Assembly: GCA_037892765.1 (NCBI GenBank)
Contig: JBBKBW010000004.1
DNA length: 64,000 nt
Direction: 5' to 3' (one strand)
Origin: Clostridium_AQ sp900552125
GTDB taxonomy: Bacteria > Bacillota_I > Bacilli_A > Erysipelotrichales > Erysipelotrichaceae
Position 1 is the stretch's first letter. Every line of letters begins with the position of its first letter. Shown here in pieces: positions 36,401 to 44,588 of this stretch. Made by a program: the position numbers and the translations under genes. Under the pieces are notes generated by a model. That model did not search any database and was not told the DNA's origin. It was given only the letters and a program-made list of their open reading frames with translations.

Positions 36401-38948
36401 TCCACCTACAGATAAGCTGATTGCTGAAGTGGAAGAAAAGCTTGGTTATAAACTTCCAAAGTCATATATCTGGCTTATGAAACAACATAATGGTGGTCTC
36501 CCTAAAAATACATGTTTCCCAACTGATGAGCCTACATCATGGGCAGAAGATCATGTGGCAATCACTGGAATAATGGGCATTGGTAAAGATAAGGATTGTT
36601 CAATTTGTGGAGGTTTAGGAAGTCAGTTCATGATTGATGAGTGGGGATATCCGGATATCGGTGTAGCTATATGTGATTGTCCTAGTGCAGGTCATGATAT
36701 GATTTTCTTAGATTATAGAGAATGTGGTCCAGAAGGGGAACCTAAGGTAGTGCATATTGATCAAGAATGTGATTATAAAATAACACATCTGGCTGACAGT
36801 TTTGAAGAATTTATCTGTGGTCTTGTGAGCGATGAAGAATTTGAATTGTATGATGACATTGAATCAGGTGATGAATCTAAGGACATAAAAGATGATGAAA
36901 CAAAAAAAGGAATGTTTACGGGATTTGTATTATTATCAAAAGGAAAATGGGATAAAGCAAAATTTATTAATGATTTAAAAGAAAAATGGGATATTTATGC
37001 CTATGAAGATGAAGGTGAAAATAATGAAAATGCATTGGTATTTGAAGTTGATGGAATGATGACTATGTTGGGATTTATGCCATATCCTGTTCCTGATAGA
37101 GAGGCAGAAATCAATGCAGAGAATAATTATATGTGGAAAGATGCAGTAAATGCTGCAAAAGAGCATTGTGCACATATAATAGTTGCTATTGTTGGTCAAG
37201 AAGATGATGTTTACAAAAAAGGTAAGTTATTTACAAAGATCATATCTGCTTGTTGTAGACAACCTTATGTAAGTGGTATCTATACTAGTGGTGTTGTATT
37301 TGAACCAAGTTATTATGAAAACTGTGCTGATATAATGAAAGAAGACTACTTACCTATCTATAACTGGATATGGTTTGGTCTATATCAAAATGAAAAAGGT
37401 ATGAACGCATATACTTATGGCATGGACATATTTGGCAAAGATGAGATGGAAGTTTTAGATGTAGATGCTGAACCTAAAGAAGTATATGACTTTTTAACAA
37501 GTTTGGTATCTTATGTTTTAGAGTATGATGCAGTTTTACAAGACGGTGAAACGATAGGCTTCTCACAAGATGATAAGCATACTATTACTAGAAGTAAAGG
37601 GGTATCTCTTGATGGCATGACCTTAAAAATATCATATGATCCATTAGATATCAAAGATGATTTTGAAGAAACGGAAGATATCATCATGGATTATGGTGGA
37701 TATCACACTGATACGATTTTAGAAAAAGAATTACCAGTTGAAGAAGTCAATGTTTATAATCATATGGCAATCTATTTACGTTGGTGTATGGAGCATGATC
37801 TAATGAGTGATGATTTCTTAAAAGAATATAAAGGACTTGTAGAAGCAGTGAAAAAAGATCCTACAAGTGAAGATTTAAGGCATTTTATATGGGATACCTT
37901 AGATGGCTATTTGAATACCTCTTTGTTTAACAAAACAGGAAAGATGTTTGCAAATTATTATTATGGTAACTTTAATCATCCATATTATCCAAGTGATATC
38001 GATACCTATGCCATCAAAAAAATAGGAATAGACAGAAACTATTCTGATGAAATACAAGATGAAGCATATCTGTTTATTCCATATGATGAAACATTTTATC
38101 AAGATATGTCAAAAATTATTGAAAGACGCTTTGTCAATTGGCAAGGTCAAGAATTTGATCCAGACACTATGGAACCTTCTGAACTTGCAGAAGCAATGAT
38201 GAAATATTTAGATTGTGAATGTATTTATTTCCCTTCTATGAAAGATGATGACCCAATCACTTCTGCATACGATTATGCTAAAAGGGATGGAGCAAATGAA
38301 GGATATATCCCAGTGCTTATCAATGTAGACGAAATATTGTGGGAATGCTTAATAATGAATTCTGATCCTGATAGTGACGGTGAGGATGGTTATGAGTTTA
38401 ATTTAGATAATGTAACAAATTATCGTAAGCAAATCTTATCTTCAATATTAAAAGATGGAAAAGAAATTATTGAGAATTATCTGAGTGATAGAAAATCAGA
38501 AGCAGAAGATGATGAGATGGATTGGGATGAAGAAATAATAGGTACTATGAGTGGAGGATATGACAATTGCCGTTTCTCAAGTTACTGGAATTCAGAAACA
38601 ACTATGACTTATCCTGTTATTTTAGCAAAATTACCTGTGAAAAATCCTTGGGAAATTTTTGCATATTTACCATTTGGTGGTTGGAATGAATGTCCTAATA
38701 CACTAGAACTAATGGCAGTTTCAAAATATTGGTTTGAAAAATATGATGCAATTCCATCTGTTATAACGCATGATGAATTAGAATTCCTATTACCAAAACC
38801 AATCGATAAAGAAAAAGCGATGGAAGTAGCTACAGAACAATATGGATTTTGTCCTGATGTTATAGATCAGCAAGAAGATGATCCTACTATCGGTAACTTG
38901 GCTGATGTACTATGGCAGTCTACTGTTTGGTATTTTTGGTGGGATTAA
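33462..38948 (+). CDS. Polyimmunity protein, 1828 residues, seven or more domains
   Basis: One uninterrupted frame joins several immunity-type domains. An N-terminal domain (about 1-160, YIGGTDDSLNLVEF) is unnamed. A DUF2185/Imm33-like domain follows (about 188-275, SNRVMVEGCKVGYF, GWRFTAGDES), then a TPR block (about 290-400) and an unnamed domain (about 410-780). A second TPR block (about 795-925) precedes an SMI1/KNR4 SUKH domain (about 953-1133, LGYKLPKSYIWLMKQHNGG), a DUF4261 domain (about 1150-1393), a DUF7832-like helical part (about 1430-1515) and a C-terminal DUF4253 domain ending STVWYFWWD. GGAGG precedes the ATG. It could neutralise several toxins. The protein is strongly acidic, with no signal or membrane segment. 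Confidence 0.85.
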   Translation: MYIDKYWKNYIGGTDDSLNLVEFLVDQNKEEITLSEIFSKIGLDRQNWDFHQTVEYLEYTHSNGVEIDFHFAIDIITDLAAILLECYVNGFVNLNDLDNYHTPLRRIRIVATSEENSALNNALKEFVSDPLSYDLHEFVDDEDMYAMAKDVEEIRKELYESGGRNKNFNIKRDDMKELLVDWKEANGCLASNRVMVEGCKVGYFYREKPDGDWDSGWRFTAGDESDDYMNDPNNAGIYSLNSVCNNDIDIMPLLSTPYPCAFERDNNGEFYQIEDEKLENYEEEINMDILAQCQKWNEEGKYYKIIETLEAISDRIPEMDSELARAYNNLADPHKPTCNEILKKAINLLKPHEEYFKDDHCWNFRMGYAYLFLNQEARALYYFEKALEARPNDEDTEEFISWCKERIDYPLFYASFKDRTKKAWEEFIKQEKELRKIIDEDKNNEHGNELIKKCTEILNIAFYDISFELGYNGNKYELILTPEGDKVKLFELVYFAKHAPKEIENDWNIIVGRQPITNMSLRVDDFDINADDVLVWVKQNEGGVDLSVYCEKTQKLLKEEENRVWWLLTTMTDLVLGEIIHMRYIDSFDIIDSIKDDNWITLTKLPLKLEEMGFTLGNDPEALIELYTGYEMKPVEDEGTDLRLDTIFGSTCCAAIINEYLSNEEDSMDNLQADGSVAGFFYYPLGGFSGENFTQKIFDFRDKFEEYLLKTCGEDCIVLIGGASGTRFGYVDFIAWDIQSVLKIAKEFFDGTDDVEWANFHVFRRNAGSVCLKYTKDKNDNNEHTDELDEMLTGMDYIHYDQQNCEEFYNQLEKWNDNDEYTRCIQALNTIPEDLRDYRSTYALARALENYAIIGDHKEGTPRYMGDKALNKAIEALESVREEGKDKAEWNMRMAYAYQYLYKQEEKAIEYAKRWASLDPKDEDASLVIQECEKEIEIRNKSTKKNKKEKRILSDIPFEGFDLDNFWDDSDYALKEYVSNPPTDKLIAEVEEKLGYKLPKSYIWLMKQHNGGLPKNTCFPTDEPTSWAEDHVAITGIMGIGKDKDCSICGGLGSQFMIDEWGYPDIGVAICDCPSAGHDMIFLDYRECGPEGEPKVVHIDQECDYKITHLADSFEEFICGLVSDEEFELYDDIESGDESKDIKDDETKKGMFTGFVLLSKGKWDKAKFINDLKEKWDIYAYEDEGENNENALVFEVDGMMTMLGFMPYPVPDREAEINAENNYMWKDAVNAAKEHCAHIIVAIVGQEDDVYKKGKLFTKIISACCRQPYVSGIYTSGVVFEPSYYENCADIMKEDYLPIYNWIWFGLYQNEKGMNAYTYGMDIFGKDEMEVLDVDAEPKEVYDFLTSLVSYVLEYDAVLQDGETIGFSQDDKHTITRSKGVSLDGMTLKISYDPLDIKDDFEETEDIIMDYGGYHTDTILEKELPVEEVNVYNHMAIYLRWCMEHDLMSDDFLKEYKGLVEAVKKDPTSEDLRHFIWDTLDGYLNTSLFNKTGKMFANYYYGNFNHPYYPSDIDTYAIKKIGIDRNYSDEIQDEAYLFIPYDETFYQDMSKIIERRFVNWQGQEFDPDTMEPSELAEAMMKYLDCECIYFPSMKDDDPITSAYDYAKRDGANEGYIPVLINVDEILWECLIMNSDPDSDGEDGYEFNLDNVTNYRKQILSSILKDGKEIIENYLSDRKSEAEDDEMDWDEEIIGTMSGGYDNCRFSSYWNSETTMTYPVILAKLPVKNPWEIFAYLPFGGWNECPNTLELMAVSKYWFEKYDAIPSVITHDELEFLLPKPIDKEKAMEVATEQYGFCPDVIDQQEDDPTIGNLADVLWQSTVWYFWWD

Positions 38949-38963
38949 TTAGGAGGAAATTAT

Positions 38964-39551
38964 ATGATAAGTATAAATGAAATTTTAAAACCAGATTTTG
39001 ATTGGGAAAAACTAAAAATTGATGATGAACAATTTGATGAATTATGTGCAGATCTAATTATAGATTTCCTTAAGAAAAATACTCCAAAAGAAAGACAACT
39101 ATTGGCATTAAGTTGGAACTTTGATAATTCAAAAAAAGTAATAAAATGGATAGTAGATCAAAAAGATACAGATAAAGGGACAATTCTATATCTGTATTGG
39201 TATATGGCTCCAATATTTTATAAAGAGAATTACGCAAATAGAAAGGAATGTGAGATAGAAAATTCTTGGACCTTGGAAGATTATGATATTATTGCTACCA
39301 TAGAAAAAAATTATATTTCTGATTTTTATAAAGAACAGATTTATGGATTTAATCCAAAGAAGGATTTATATTCTGAAGGATATGATTGGACTGAAAGGTA
39401 TGATGAGAATAAAGTGAAATCAAAAATACCATACAAATTATTTGAACCATTGAATGGAGAGTTTTTAGAGGCGCCTGATTGGGAGGAAGGAATTCCTACA
39501 GAGATTTCAGAAATAATGGATAAACTTTGCGAAGCAGTAGATGAAGAATGA
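38964..39551 (+). CDS. DUF4274-like protein
   Basis: The 195-residue product has ERQLLALSWNFDNSKKVIKW and DKGTILYLYWYMAPIFYK, matching the DUF4274 pattern in which a Trp-Asn/Asp motif is followed by a T-x-L-x-x-Y/F-W strand. The C-terminal half is acidic. DUF4274 occurs in toxin-immunity clusters. AGGAGG precedes the ATG, 15 bases after the large fusion gene. Confidence 0.65.
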   Translation: MISINEILKPDFDWEKLKIDDEQFDELCADLIIDFLKKNTPKERQLLALSWNFDNSKKVIKWIVDQKDTDKGTILYLYWYMAPIFYKENYANRKECEIENSWTLEDYDIIATIEKNYISDFYKEQIYGFNPKKDLYSEGYDWTERYDENKVKSKIPYKLFEPLNGEFLEAPDWEEGIPTEISEIMDKLCEAVDEE

Positions 39552-39568
39552 TTTACGGAGGAAATCTC

Positions 39569-40432
39569 ATGAATGAGTTTCAAAAATTATATATAGAGCG
39601 AAAAAAACAATTTAAGCAATCAGAGGGAGATAAAGAAAGTGTAGTAGCACTTTATAATTTAAAAAAGTATTTAGAGACAATTGATTCTATAGATGCAAAA
39701 GAAGTCTTAGTAAATGTATATGATTTATTAAATTATAAAAAAGATGCTTATGATTTATTAGTCAATATTAGCGATTCACATGATATAAAAATAAAAAAAA
39801 GATTAGCTAAAATGAAGTTTTATGCAGAAAATTGGAAAAATGAATTTGCGATACCTAAACCTAAATCGAATGAAGAACTTAAAATAGAAAATGAAAAATT
39901 AAAGAAATTAGGAATTCCAACTTTTAAATATCATCCAAATCCATTAATTACTAGAGCTTTTGAAGAATCTAAAGAAGGTGTTGTATGCGATTGTTGTAAA
40001 AAGCTAACTCATATCTATTATCAAGCACCATTTTATTCAATTAAAAATGTTGATTTCTTGTGTCCTACATGTATATCTAATGGTGATGCTGCAAAAAAAT
40101 TCAATGGAAGTTTTCAGGATAATTTCTCTATTGAAGAGGGTGTAGAAGATTTAGATAGAATCGATGAACTCATCCATCGTACTCCTGGTTATTGTGGTTG
40201 GCAACAAGAATTTTGGAGGGTACACTGTAATGATTTTTGTGTTTATTTGGGATATGTTGGTGCATTAGAGTTAAAAGCATTGGGGATTTTAGAAGAAGTT
40301 TTAGAAGATCCTATATGGGATGAAGAACAGAAAGAAATGATTCAAAACTCCATAAACGGCGGACATATTCAATGTTATTTATTTCAATGTATCCACTGTG
40401 GAAAGCACCTGGTTTGGATGGATTTCGATTGA
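39569..40432 (+). CDS. CbrC family (UPF0167) protein
   Basis: The 287-residue protein has a helical N-terminus (about 1-105) and a C-terminal CbrC domain. The latter shows LGIPTFKYHPNPL, CDCCKK, FLCPTCISNGDAAKKF, then TPGYCGWQQEFWRVHCNDFCVYLG and FQCIHCGKHLVWMD. In E. coli, cbrC is linked to tolerance to colicin E2, so an immunity-like role fits. The ATG at 39569 follows GGAGG. The cysteine pairs suggest zinc binding. Confidence 0.85.
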   Translation: MNEFQKLYIERKKQFKQSEGDKESVVALYNLKKYLETIDSIDAKEVLVNVYDLLNYKKDAYDLLVNISDSHDIKIKKRLAKMKFYAENWKNEFAIPKPKSNEELKIENEKLKKLGIPTFKYHPNPLITRAFEESKEGVVCDCCKKLTHIYYQAPFYSIKNVDFLCPTCISNGDAAKKFNGSFQDNFSIEEGVEDLDRIDELIHRTPGYCGWQQEFWRVHCNDFCVYLGYVGALELKALGILEEVLEDPIWDEEQKEMIQNSINGGHIQCYLFQCIHCGKHLVWMDFD

Positions 40433-40451
40433 GATGGAGGTGCTTGCGTCA

Positions 40452-40841
40452 ATGAACTTTAACGAAGCAATGCAAATGCTTGGAGGCAAGTTGCAAGGAA
40501 AGTACGGACATTTAGGCTTTAAGTATAAAAAATCCGACAAAACGCTTACGAGGCACAGTAAAAAGTTCACCTATATGATTGCGTTTTCATCATTCGGCGG
40601 GAACACAAATGATAGCATTAGCATAGAGGTTTGTTATATTATCAACACCCGTCCATACGATCCTTATAGTTACGCCAAACCAGATATCAATACACAACCA
40701 CTGTTTTACAGTTTAAGAGACAATGAAATATATCTTGATATAGGAAATGAAGAAAAAATTGACAATACCTTTAAGATTGTTTGTCAGTGGATGGATAAAT
40801 TACTGATTCCGAAAATGAATGTGCTTTGTGATACCGAGTAA
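40452..40841 (+). CDS. DUF4304-like protein
   Basis: The 129-residue protein starts MNFNEAMQMLGGKLQGKYGH and has LGFKYKKSDKTLTR and the strands FTYMIAFSSFGGNTNDSISI, a pattern like DUF4304 immunity-associated proteins. The start at 40452 is chosen because GATGGAGG lies 11 bases before it; an in-frame ATG at 40398 lies inside the cbrC-like gene. Composition is more balanced than in the preceding genes. Confidence 0.6.
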   Translation: MNFNEAMQMLGGKLQGKYGHLGFKYKKSDKTLTRHSKKFTYMIAFSSFGGNTNDSISIEVCYIINTRPYDPYSYAKPDINTQPLFYSLRDNEIYLDIGNEEKIDNTFKIVCQWMDKLLIPKMNVLCDTE

Positions 40842-40877
40842 TGTGAAAGTTAAGGTTGGGAAAGAGAGTGGACATCT

Positions 40878-41636
40878 ATGAACAAAGAATTATTGATAGT
40901 AAAACTTCTAGACTTGGTCGAAGGCCGCGAAACCCCCGAAAGTTGGCGGGGATGGTGGAATGATCACGAGGCAGAACTGGAAAGTATGCTTAGCCGAGGA
41001 GAATATTTAAAACTGAAACCATGTCAGCATGGCTTTCAATGGGTTCCAGTACTTACCAGTCAAAAGGGAGCCATATATATTTTAAATAATTGTGGAATTG
41101 AATATAAATCTAGTAACTTTTATCAAGAACAGTATTTAAAAGAATTAGATGTTTTTTGTAAGAAACAGAGAATAATTCAGAAAAGAAAACAAAAAGAATT
41201 TGAAGAGAATTATAAGGATTTATTTATACATTATCCAAAGTTTTCAAAAGCACTTGCTAAAGTTTTATTACCTATCGACAAAATAAAATTACCTGCGAAA
41301 GAAAGTCAGATCTACGATTTCGAACAGAAATTAGGGTTTACATTTTCTAAAAAAATTAAGGAATTCTTCTTATTAACAGAAGGAATAAATATTTCAACAG
41401 GAGTTATAATCGATTTATCAGATATTTATATCTTGTCTATTAATGAAAAAGAATACTGTGTTTTGGGAGAATTTTGGAAAGAAGCAGATGGTGACCTATT
41501 ATTGATGCAATCAGCTAGTGAAATAATTTATTATTATTCTCATGAAAAAAATAAAGTGAAAAAATTGTGTAATAATTTTTATGAACTGTTGGAAACAAGA
41601 TATCACATTATATTAATAAAAATTAGAACATGGTAA
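40878..41636 (+). CDS. SUKH (SMI1/KNR4-like) immunity protein with chimeric N-terminus
   Basis: The 252-residue product has an N-terminal part (about 1-65, SWRGWWNDHEAELESML) encoded by distinctly GC-rich DNA, then an AT-rich part. The C-terminal domain (about 130-250) reads LPAKESQIYDFEQKLGFTFS, KIKEFFLLTEG and DLSDIYILSINE, the SUKH fold signature. The switch in composition near 41070 suggests that a SUKH domain was joined to the start of another gene by recombination. Its ribosome site (GAAAGAGAG) is modest. Confidence 0.7.
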   Translation: MNKELLIVKLLDLVEGRETPESWRGWWNDHEAELESMLSRGEYLKLKPCQHGFQWVPVLTSQKGAIYILNNCGIEYKSSNFYQEQYLKELDVFCKKQRIIQKRKQKEFEENYKDLFIHYPKFSKALAKVLLPIDKIKLPAKESQIYDFEQKLGFTFSKKIKEFFLLTEGINISTGVIIDLSDIYILSINEKEYCVLGEFWKEADGDLLLMQSASEIIYYYSHEKNKVKKLCNNFYELLETRYHIILIKIRTW

Positions 41637-41667
41637 TAACACATTTTATAAAATGGAGGGATAATTT

Positions 41668-42183
41668 ATGGAAAAAGTAAAGAAGTTCTTAAGTTCACCA
41701 AATGAATATAGAGATGAGTTCTGGGAAAGTGATGATTTGGTATGGATTGACTGGAGAGAGTTTGAAGAATCTATTATTGAATATTTTAACAAGAAACTTC
41801 CTGATGATGATAAAATAAAATTTAGATGTGTAGAAATAGATAAAGAACGTGATATTGATATTATTTTAGAAAAAGATGGTTTAGATATAGTGGTTCCATA
41901 TGCAGATGAGTGTACAGATAGAGATACTACGATTAGAAGTATTCAAGAATATTTATATCCAAAGTATCAAATTAGATGGTATATGGACTCTCTTGGTAGT
42001 GATACACTTGCCTTCTGTATTGGACAAACTTCAAAATGGAAAGAATTAGAAAATGATTTTGGAAAAGAATTTGTAAATTATTATTTCTCAATTATAAAAT
42101 CTGATAGTGTAATGTTCAATATGAATATTGATGATATCATGAATTTAATAAAAGAAAGAGATATGCGCTCAATAGAATTCTGA
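41668..42183 (+). CDS. Unknown immunity-array protein (171 residues)
   Basis: The protein includes VWIDWREFEESIIEYFNKKL, IVVPYADECTDRDTTIRSIQ and DTLAFCIGQTSKWKELEND. The fold suggests an acidic immunity protein of the type with a conserved Trp-x-x-Trp-Arg start, but I cannot name it. Its last codons, SIEF-stop, lie in the repeat that begins at 42168 and is found again at 45128, so the 3' end of the gene is part of the duplicated unit. Confidence 0.5.
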   Translation: MEKVKKFLSSPNEYRDEFWESDDLVWIDWREFEESIIEYFNKKLPDDDKIKFRCVEIDKERDIDIILEKDGLDIVVPYADECTDRDTTIRSIQEYLYPKYQIRWYMDSLGSDTLAFCIGQTSKWKELENDFGKEFVNYYFSIIKSDSVMFNMNIDDIMNLIKERDMRSIEF

Positions 42184-42430
42184 AAAGCAATTAAGTAAAT
42201 CGAATTTTTGTTCAAAAGTTAATACTGTATATTGATTGTAAATCTACTTTTTTCTTCACAATTTGGATCATTTTTGTTTCTAAATTAAGTTTAGATACTA
42301 TTCCTTCAATTTGAATGTATTGACCGTTGTCGTAGTATGTTATTTGTATTATCATACCTATTTTAACCTGATGTATTTTATAATCTAATTCTGCCAGATC
42401 ATCTTCAGATAGTATCTTTTTGGGAACGAT
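42168..42430. repeat. Partial yolD copy (263-bp direct repeat)
   Basis: Matches 45128-45390 at a constant offset of 2,960 with only a few differences. It carries the 3' two thirds of the yolD-like gene in the leftward direction. The match stops at 42430, five bases before the position where the other repeat (20346) begins its match. Confidence 0.92.
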
Positions 42431-42479
42431 TGGGGACTGAAATGTTAGAGATTGAAAAGAAATAAGGAGGAATCCATCT

Positions 42480-42590
42480 ATGAATGCTCACTATTTTTAC
42501 GGAAGCGGCTCTGCAATGATATAACAGAACTGCTGGAGAAGAAATTGGCGAAGTATTTCAATGAACACTGAAAATATCACCCATTAAAAG
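42480..42590 (+). pseudogene. Remnant of a small immunity gene
   Basis: GGAGG precedes an ATG at 42480 that opens MNAHYFYGSGSAMI and stops. A shifted frame continues ELLEKKLAKYFNEH and stops. It looks like a gene with an internal deletion. The rest of 42184-42642 is the yolD repeat and holds no other gene. Confidence 0.4.
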
Positions 42591-42642
42591 AAAACAGTGC
42601 GGCTGAGGGCTGAACTGTAAATTTGTGAAAGAAGGATGAAAA

Positions 42643-42993
42643 ATGACATTAGAAGAAATGTTCAATGATTTCTATGATAAATATGGACAAGATTTTAACT
42701 GGTATATGATCCCCTTCACACAGGCGGACGGAGTATTTGTTGCTGAACTAAACAAAGAAATTGGACAACATCACTTCTTATATGGCAAAAAATTCTGGGC
42801 GATAGCGAAGTGTGAATCCAATGATGATGTGTTATATGTTCTCAGAAATGGAACAGGAAGAGACATTTACTATCTGGTCCACTTGACTTACTCAGCACAT
42901 AATGTGGATGGATTTCCCCAGTATGAGGGGTTTGCAGATCTATTTGCAGTAAAAGAATTTATAGAACGATCATATATCGAAAATTATATTTAG
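42643..42993 (+). CDS. Unknown immunity-array protein (116 residues)
   Basis: The product reads MTLEEMFNDFYDKYGQDFNW, then IPFTQADGVFVAEL and FWAIAKCESNDDVLYVLRNG. The last part resembles the beta strands of SMI1/KNR4-type proteins. It is short for that family, so this is tentative. AAGGATG precedes the ATG. The region from here to 44.9 kb is markedly more GC-rich than most of the array. Confidence 0.5.
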   Translation: MTLEEMFNDFYDKYGQDFNWYMIPFTQADGVFVAELNKEIGQHHFLYGKKFWAIAKCESNDDVLYVLRNGTGRDIYYLVHLTYSAHNVDGFPQYEGFADLFAVKEFIERSYIENYI

Positions 42994-43121
42994 CCTTAAA
43001 ATTTTTTCTTGTTCCTAAGCGGAATCGGGAGTTCATCGAATGCTTCTGGAGATACTCCCAGAAGCAGTAATCTAATGGGCTATCATACTGGGCAATCAAT
43101 TGGAATCTTTGGAGGTGTATC

Positions 43122-43607
43122 ATGGGACTATTTTTGAAGAAAAGGGTAAAAATGCCAGATAAAATGATTTTTGGAAATATGGAATTTGTATTTGTTCACA
43201 AACTCGGTTTTCATGTTGGAGAATGGATCGTATGGGACAGAAAGGCTAAAATTCTCCTTGAGTTTCAGAGTACAGAGGGAAATATAGGCGATATTGTTTT
43301 GGAAAAGGTAAATTGGGTCAATGACCATAAAGATACCATTATCCGAGCATTTTTGGATGAGAACGATGACTGCATAGACGTCGTGAATGAAATGATCGAA
43401 GATGGAACGCTGGAAGCGGATGGGAAGATTTCAGAAGATGAGTTTGTAAAAGCACTATTCGTAAACAATGTAACAGTATTTGTAAATGGAAGTGAAACTG
43501 GTTTTTACATCGATTTGGATACGGAACCCGATTATTTCATGGGACATTTAGTTTGTATCGAGGTCGACTGCAAATATAAAATTGAAGTCGGCGGATTCAA
43601 CGGATAA
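43122..43607 (+). CDS. DUF2262/DUF2004-like immunity protein
   Basis: The 161-residue product has FVFVHKLGFHVGEWIVWDRK and later DGKISEDEFVKALFVNNVTVFVNG and DLDTEPDYFMGHLV. The last stretch parallels the DUF2262 C-terminus (F-x-x-A-L...F...DlF-x-GH). GGAGG precedes the ATG. It shares the higher GC content of its neighbours. Confidence 0.55.
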   Translation: MGLFLKKRVKMPDKMIFGNMEFVFVHKLGFHVGEWIVWDRKAKILLEFQSTEGNIGDIVLEKVNWVNDHKDTIIRAFLDENDDCIDVVNEMIEDGTLEADGKISEDEFVKALFVNNVTVFVNGSETGFYIDLDTEPDYFMGHLVCIEVDCKYKIEVGGFNG

Positions 43608-43679
43608 CACTTCAAATAAAAAAGACAAATTCTGCGGAAAGGGCAACGCCGCAACGACACCAGAAAGGAGGCGGTCACA

Positions 43680-44195
43680 ATGTCAACTTGGAGCGGAATT
43701 CGGAACAAACTGGAAAATAATTACCTGTGTCCAGTGCTTCGAGGACACATTCAATATTTTGCCACCAGTTACAGCAAAAGTGCCGACCATGTGGGACGAG
43801 CAGCCATTCGTATGGACGGCTTAGAAGTGCTACGGAGCAACTATTACTCCTATTTTGAGAATGTATGGACGAAATTTCATCACTTGCGGTCCACAACGCT
43901 GAAAGATTGCGACTCCGCAAAAGAAGCAATCGACCAGGCCCATGCATATGCACTGGATCAAGGCACCTTTGATCAAAAGGTGTTCTATGAGGCGATTGGT
44001 ATCTTTGACAACCAGAGCATTGAGAAAAGTCTTGTCAGCGAGAATCCCCTTATCCGTATCTTCGCCCTTCTGGACCATAGGTTGGGAAAGCGCCGCCTAC
44101 TGGCTTTGGAGGAATCCATGGAGCAGGAGTTGGAATGGGTGCGTGTTTTCTATGTGATTCGTATGCAGGCAGAAGGGCTGATGGAAAAAGAATAA
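43680..44195 (+). CDS. SF0329 family protein
   Basis: The 171-residue protein has the SF0329-like pattern: TWSGIRNKLENNYLCPVL at the start, HVGRAAIRMDGLEVL, then DQGTFDQKVFYEAI and the conserved ENPLIRIFALLDHRLGKRRL. The family is found near polymorphic toxin genes and is thought to be immunity-related. AAAGGAGG precedes the ATG. GC content is high for this window. Confidence 0.75.
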   Translation: MSTWSGIRNKLENNYLCPVLRGHIQYFATSYSKSADHVGRAAIRMDGLEVLRSNYYSYFENVWTKFHHLRSTTLKDCDSAKEAIDQAHAYALDQGTFDQKVFYEAIGIFDNQSIEKSLVSENPLIRIFALLDHRLGKRRLLALEESMEQELEWVRVFYVIRMQAEGLMEKE

Positions 44196-44213
44196 AGATT
44201 AGGAGGAATCAAC

Positions 44214-44573
44214 ATGTCACAGATTGCATCTTTCTATTTGCTTAAAAATAATCAGCGACAGGAGTTATCCAATGGCAATTGCTCTACGGATGTATATATG
44301 GCTATTTGGGACTACTGCGATAGCGAACTGGATATAGATGTTCGCTTCCCTGCTCACCAGACAGAGGAAACTCTAGACTGCGCTCTGATGGAGGGAAAAT
44401 TAGCGTTCGATTTGTTGAAAGCACTGCGGGAACAGGATCTCATAAAACTGGCCGTAGAAATTGCTGCAGACTGGGATTTGACTGTCGAGACAGTGCAAAT
44501 CGGTTTGGAAACGCTATGCTCCCATCTGGAACTGGTGCAGGGCAACACTGCCCTACTGTATGAAATGTTATAA
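44214..44573 (+). CDS. Unknown immunity-array protein (119 residues)
   Basis: The product begins MSQIASFYLLKNNQRQELSN and contains FDLLKALREQDLIKLAVEIA. It is acidic and helical, with no motif I recognise. AGGAGG precedes the ATG, and the gene lies 18 bases after SF0329 and 15 bases before the barstar gene, so the three appear to be one cassette. Confidence 0.5.
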   Translation: MSQIASFYLLKNNQRQELSNGNCSTDVYMAIWDYCDSELDIDVRFPAHQTEETLDCALMEGKLAFDLLKALREQDLIKLAVEIAADWDLTVETVQIGLETLCSHLELVQGNTALLYEML

Positions 44574-44588
44574 GAACGGAGTGATATC

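Noticed and set aside
43675..43953. Lower-strand open frame opposite the SF0329 gene
   Set aside because: The opposite strand has a good ribosome site and a recognised family; the antisense frame does not.
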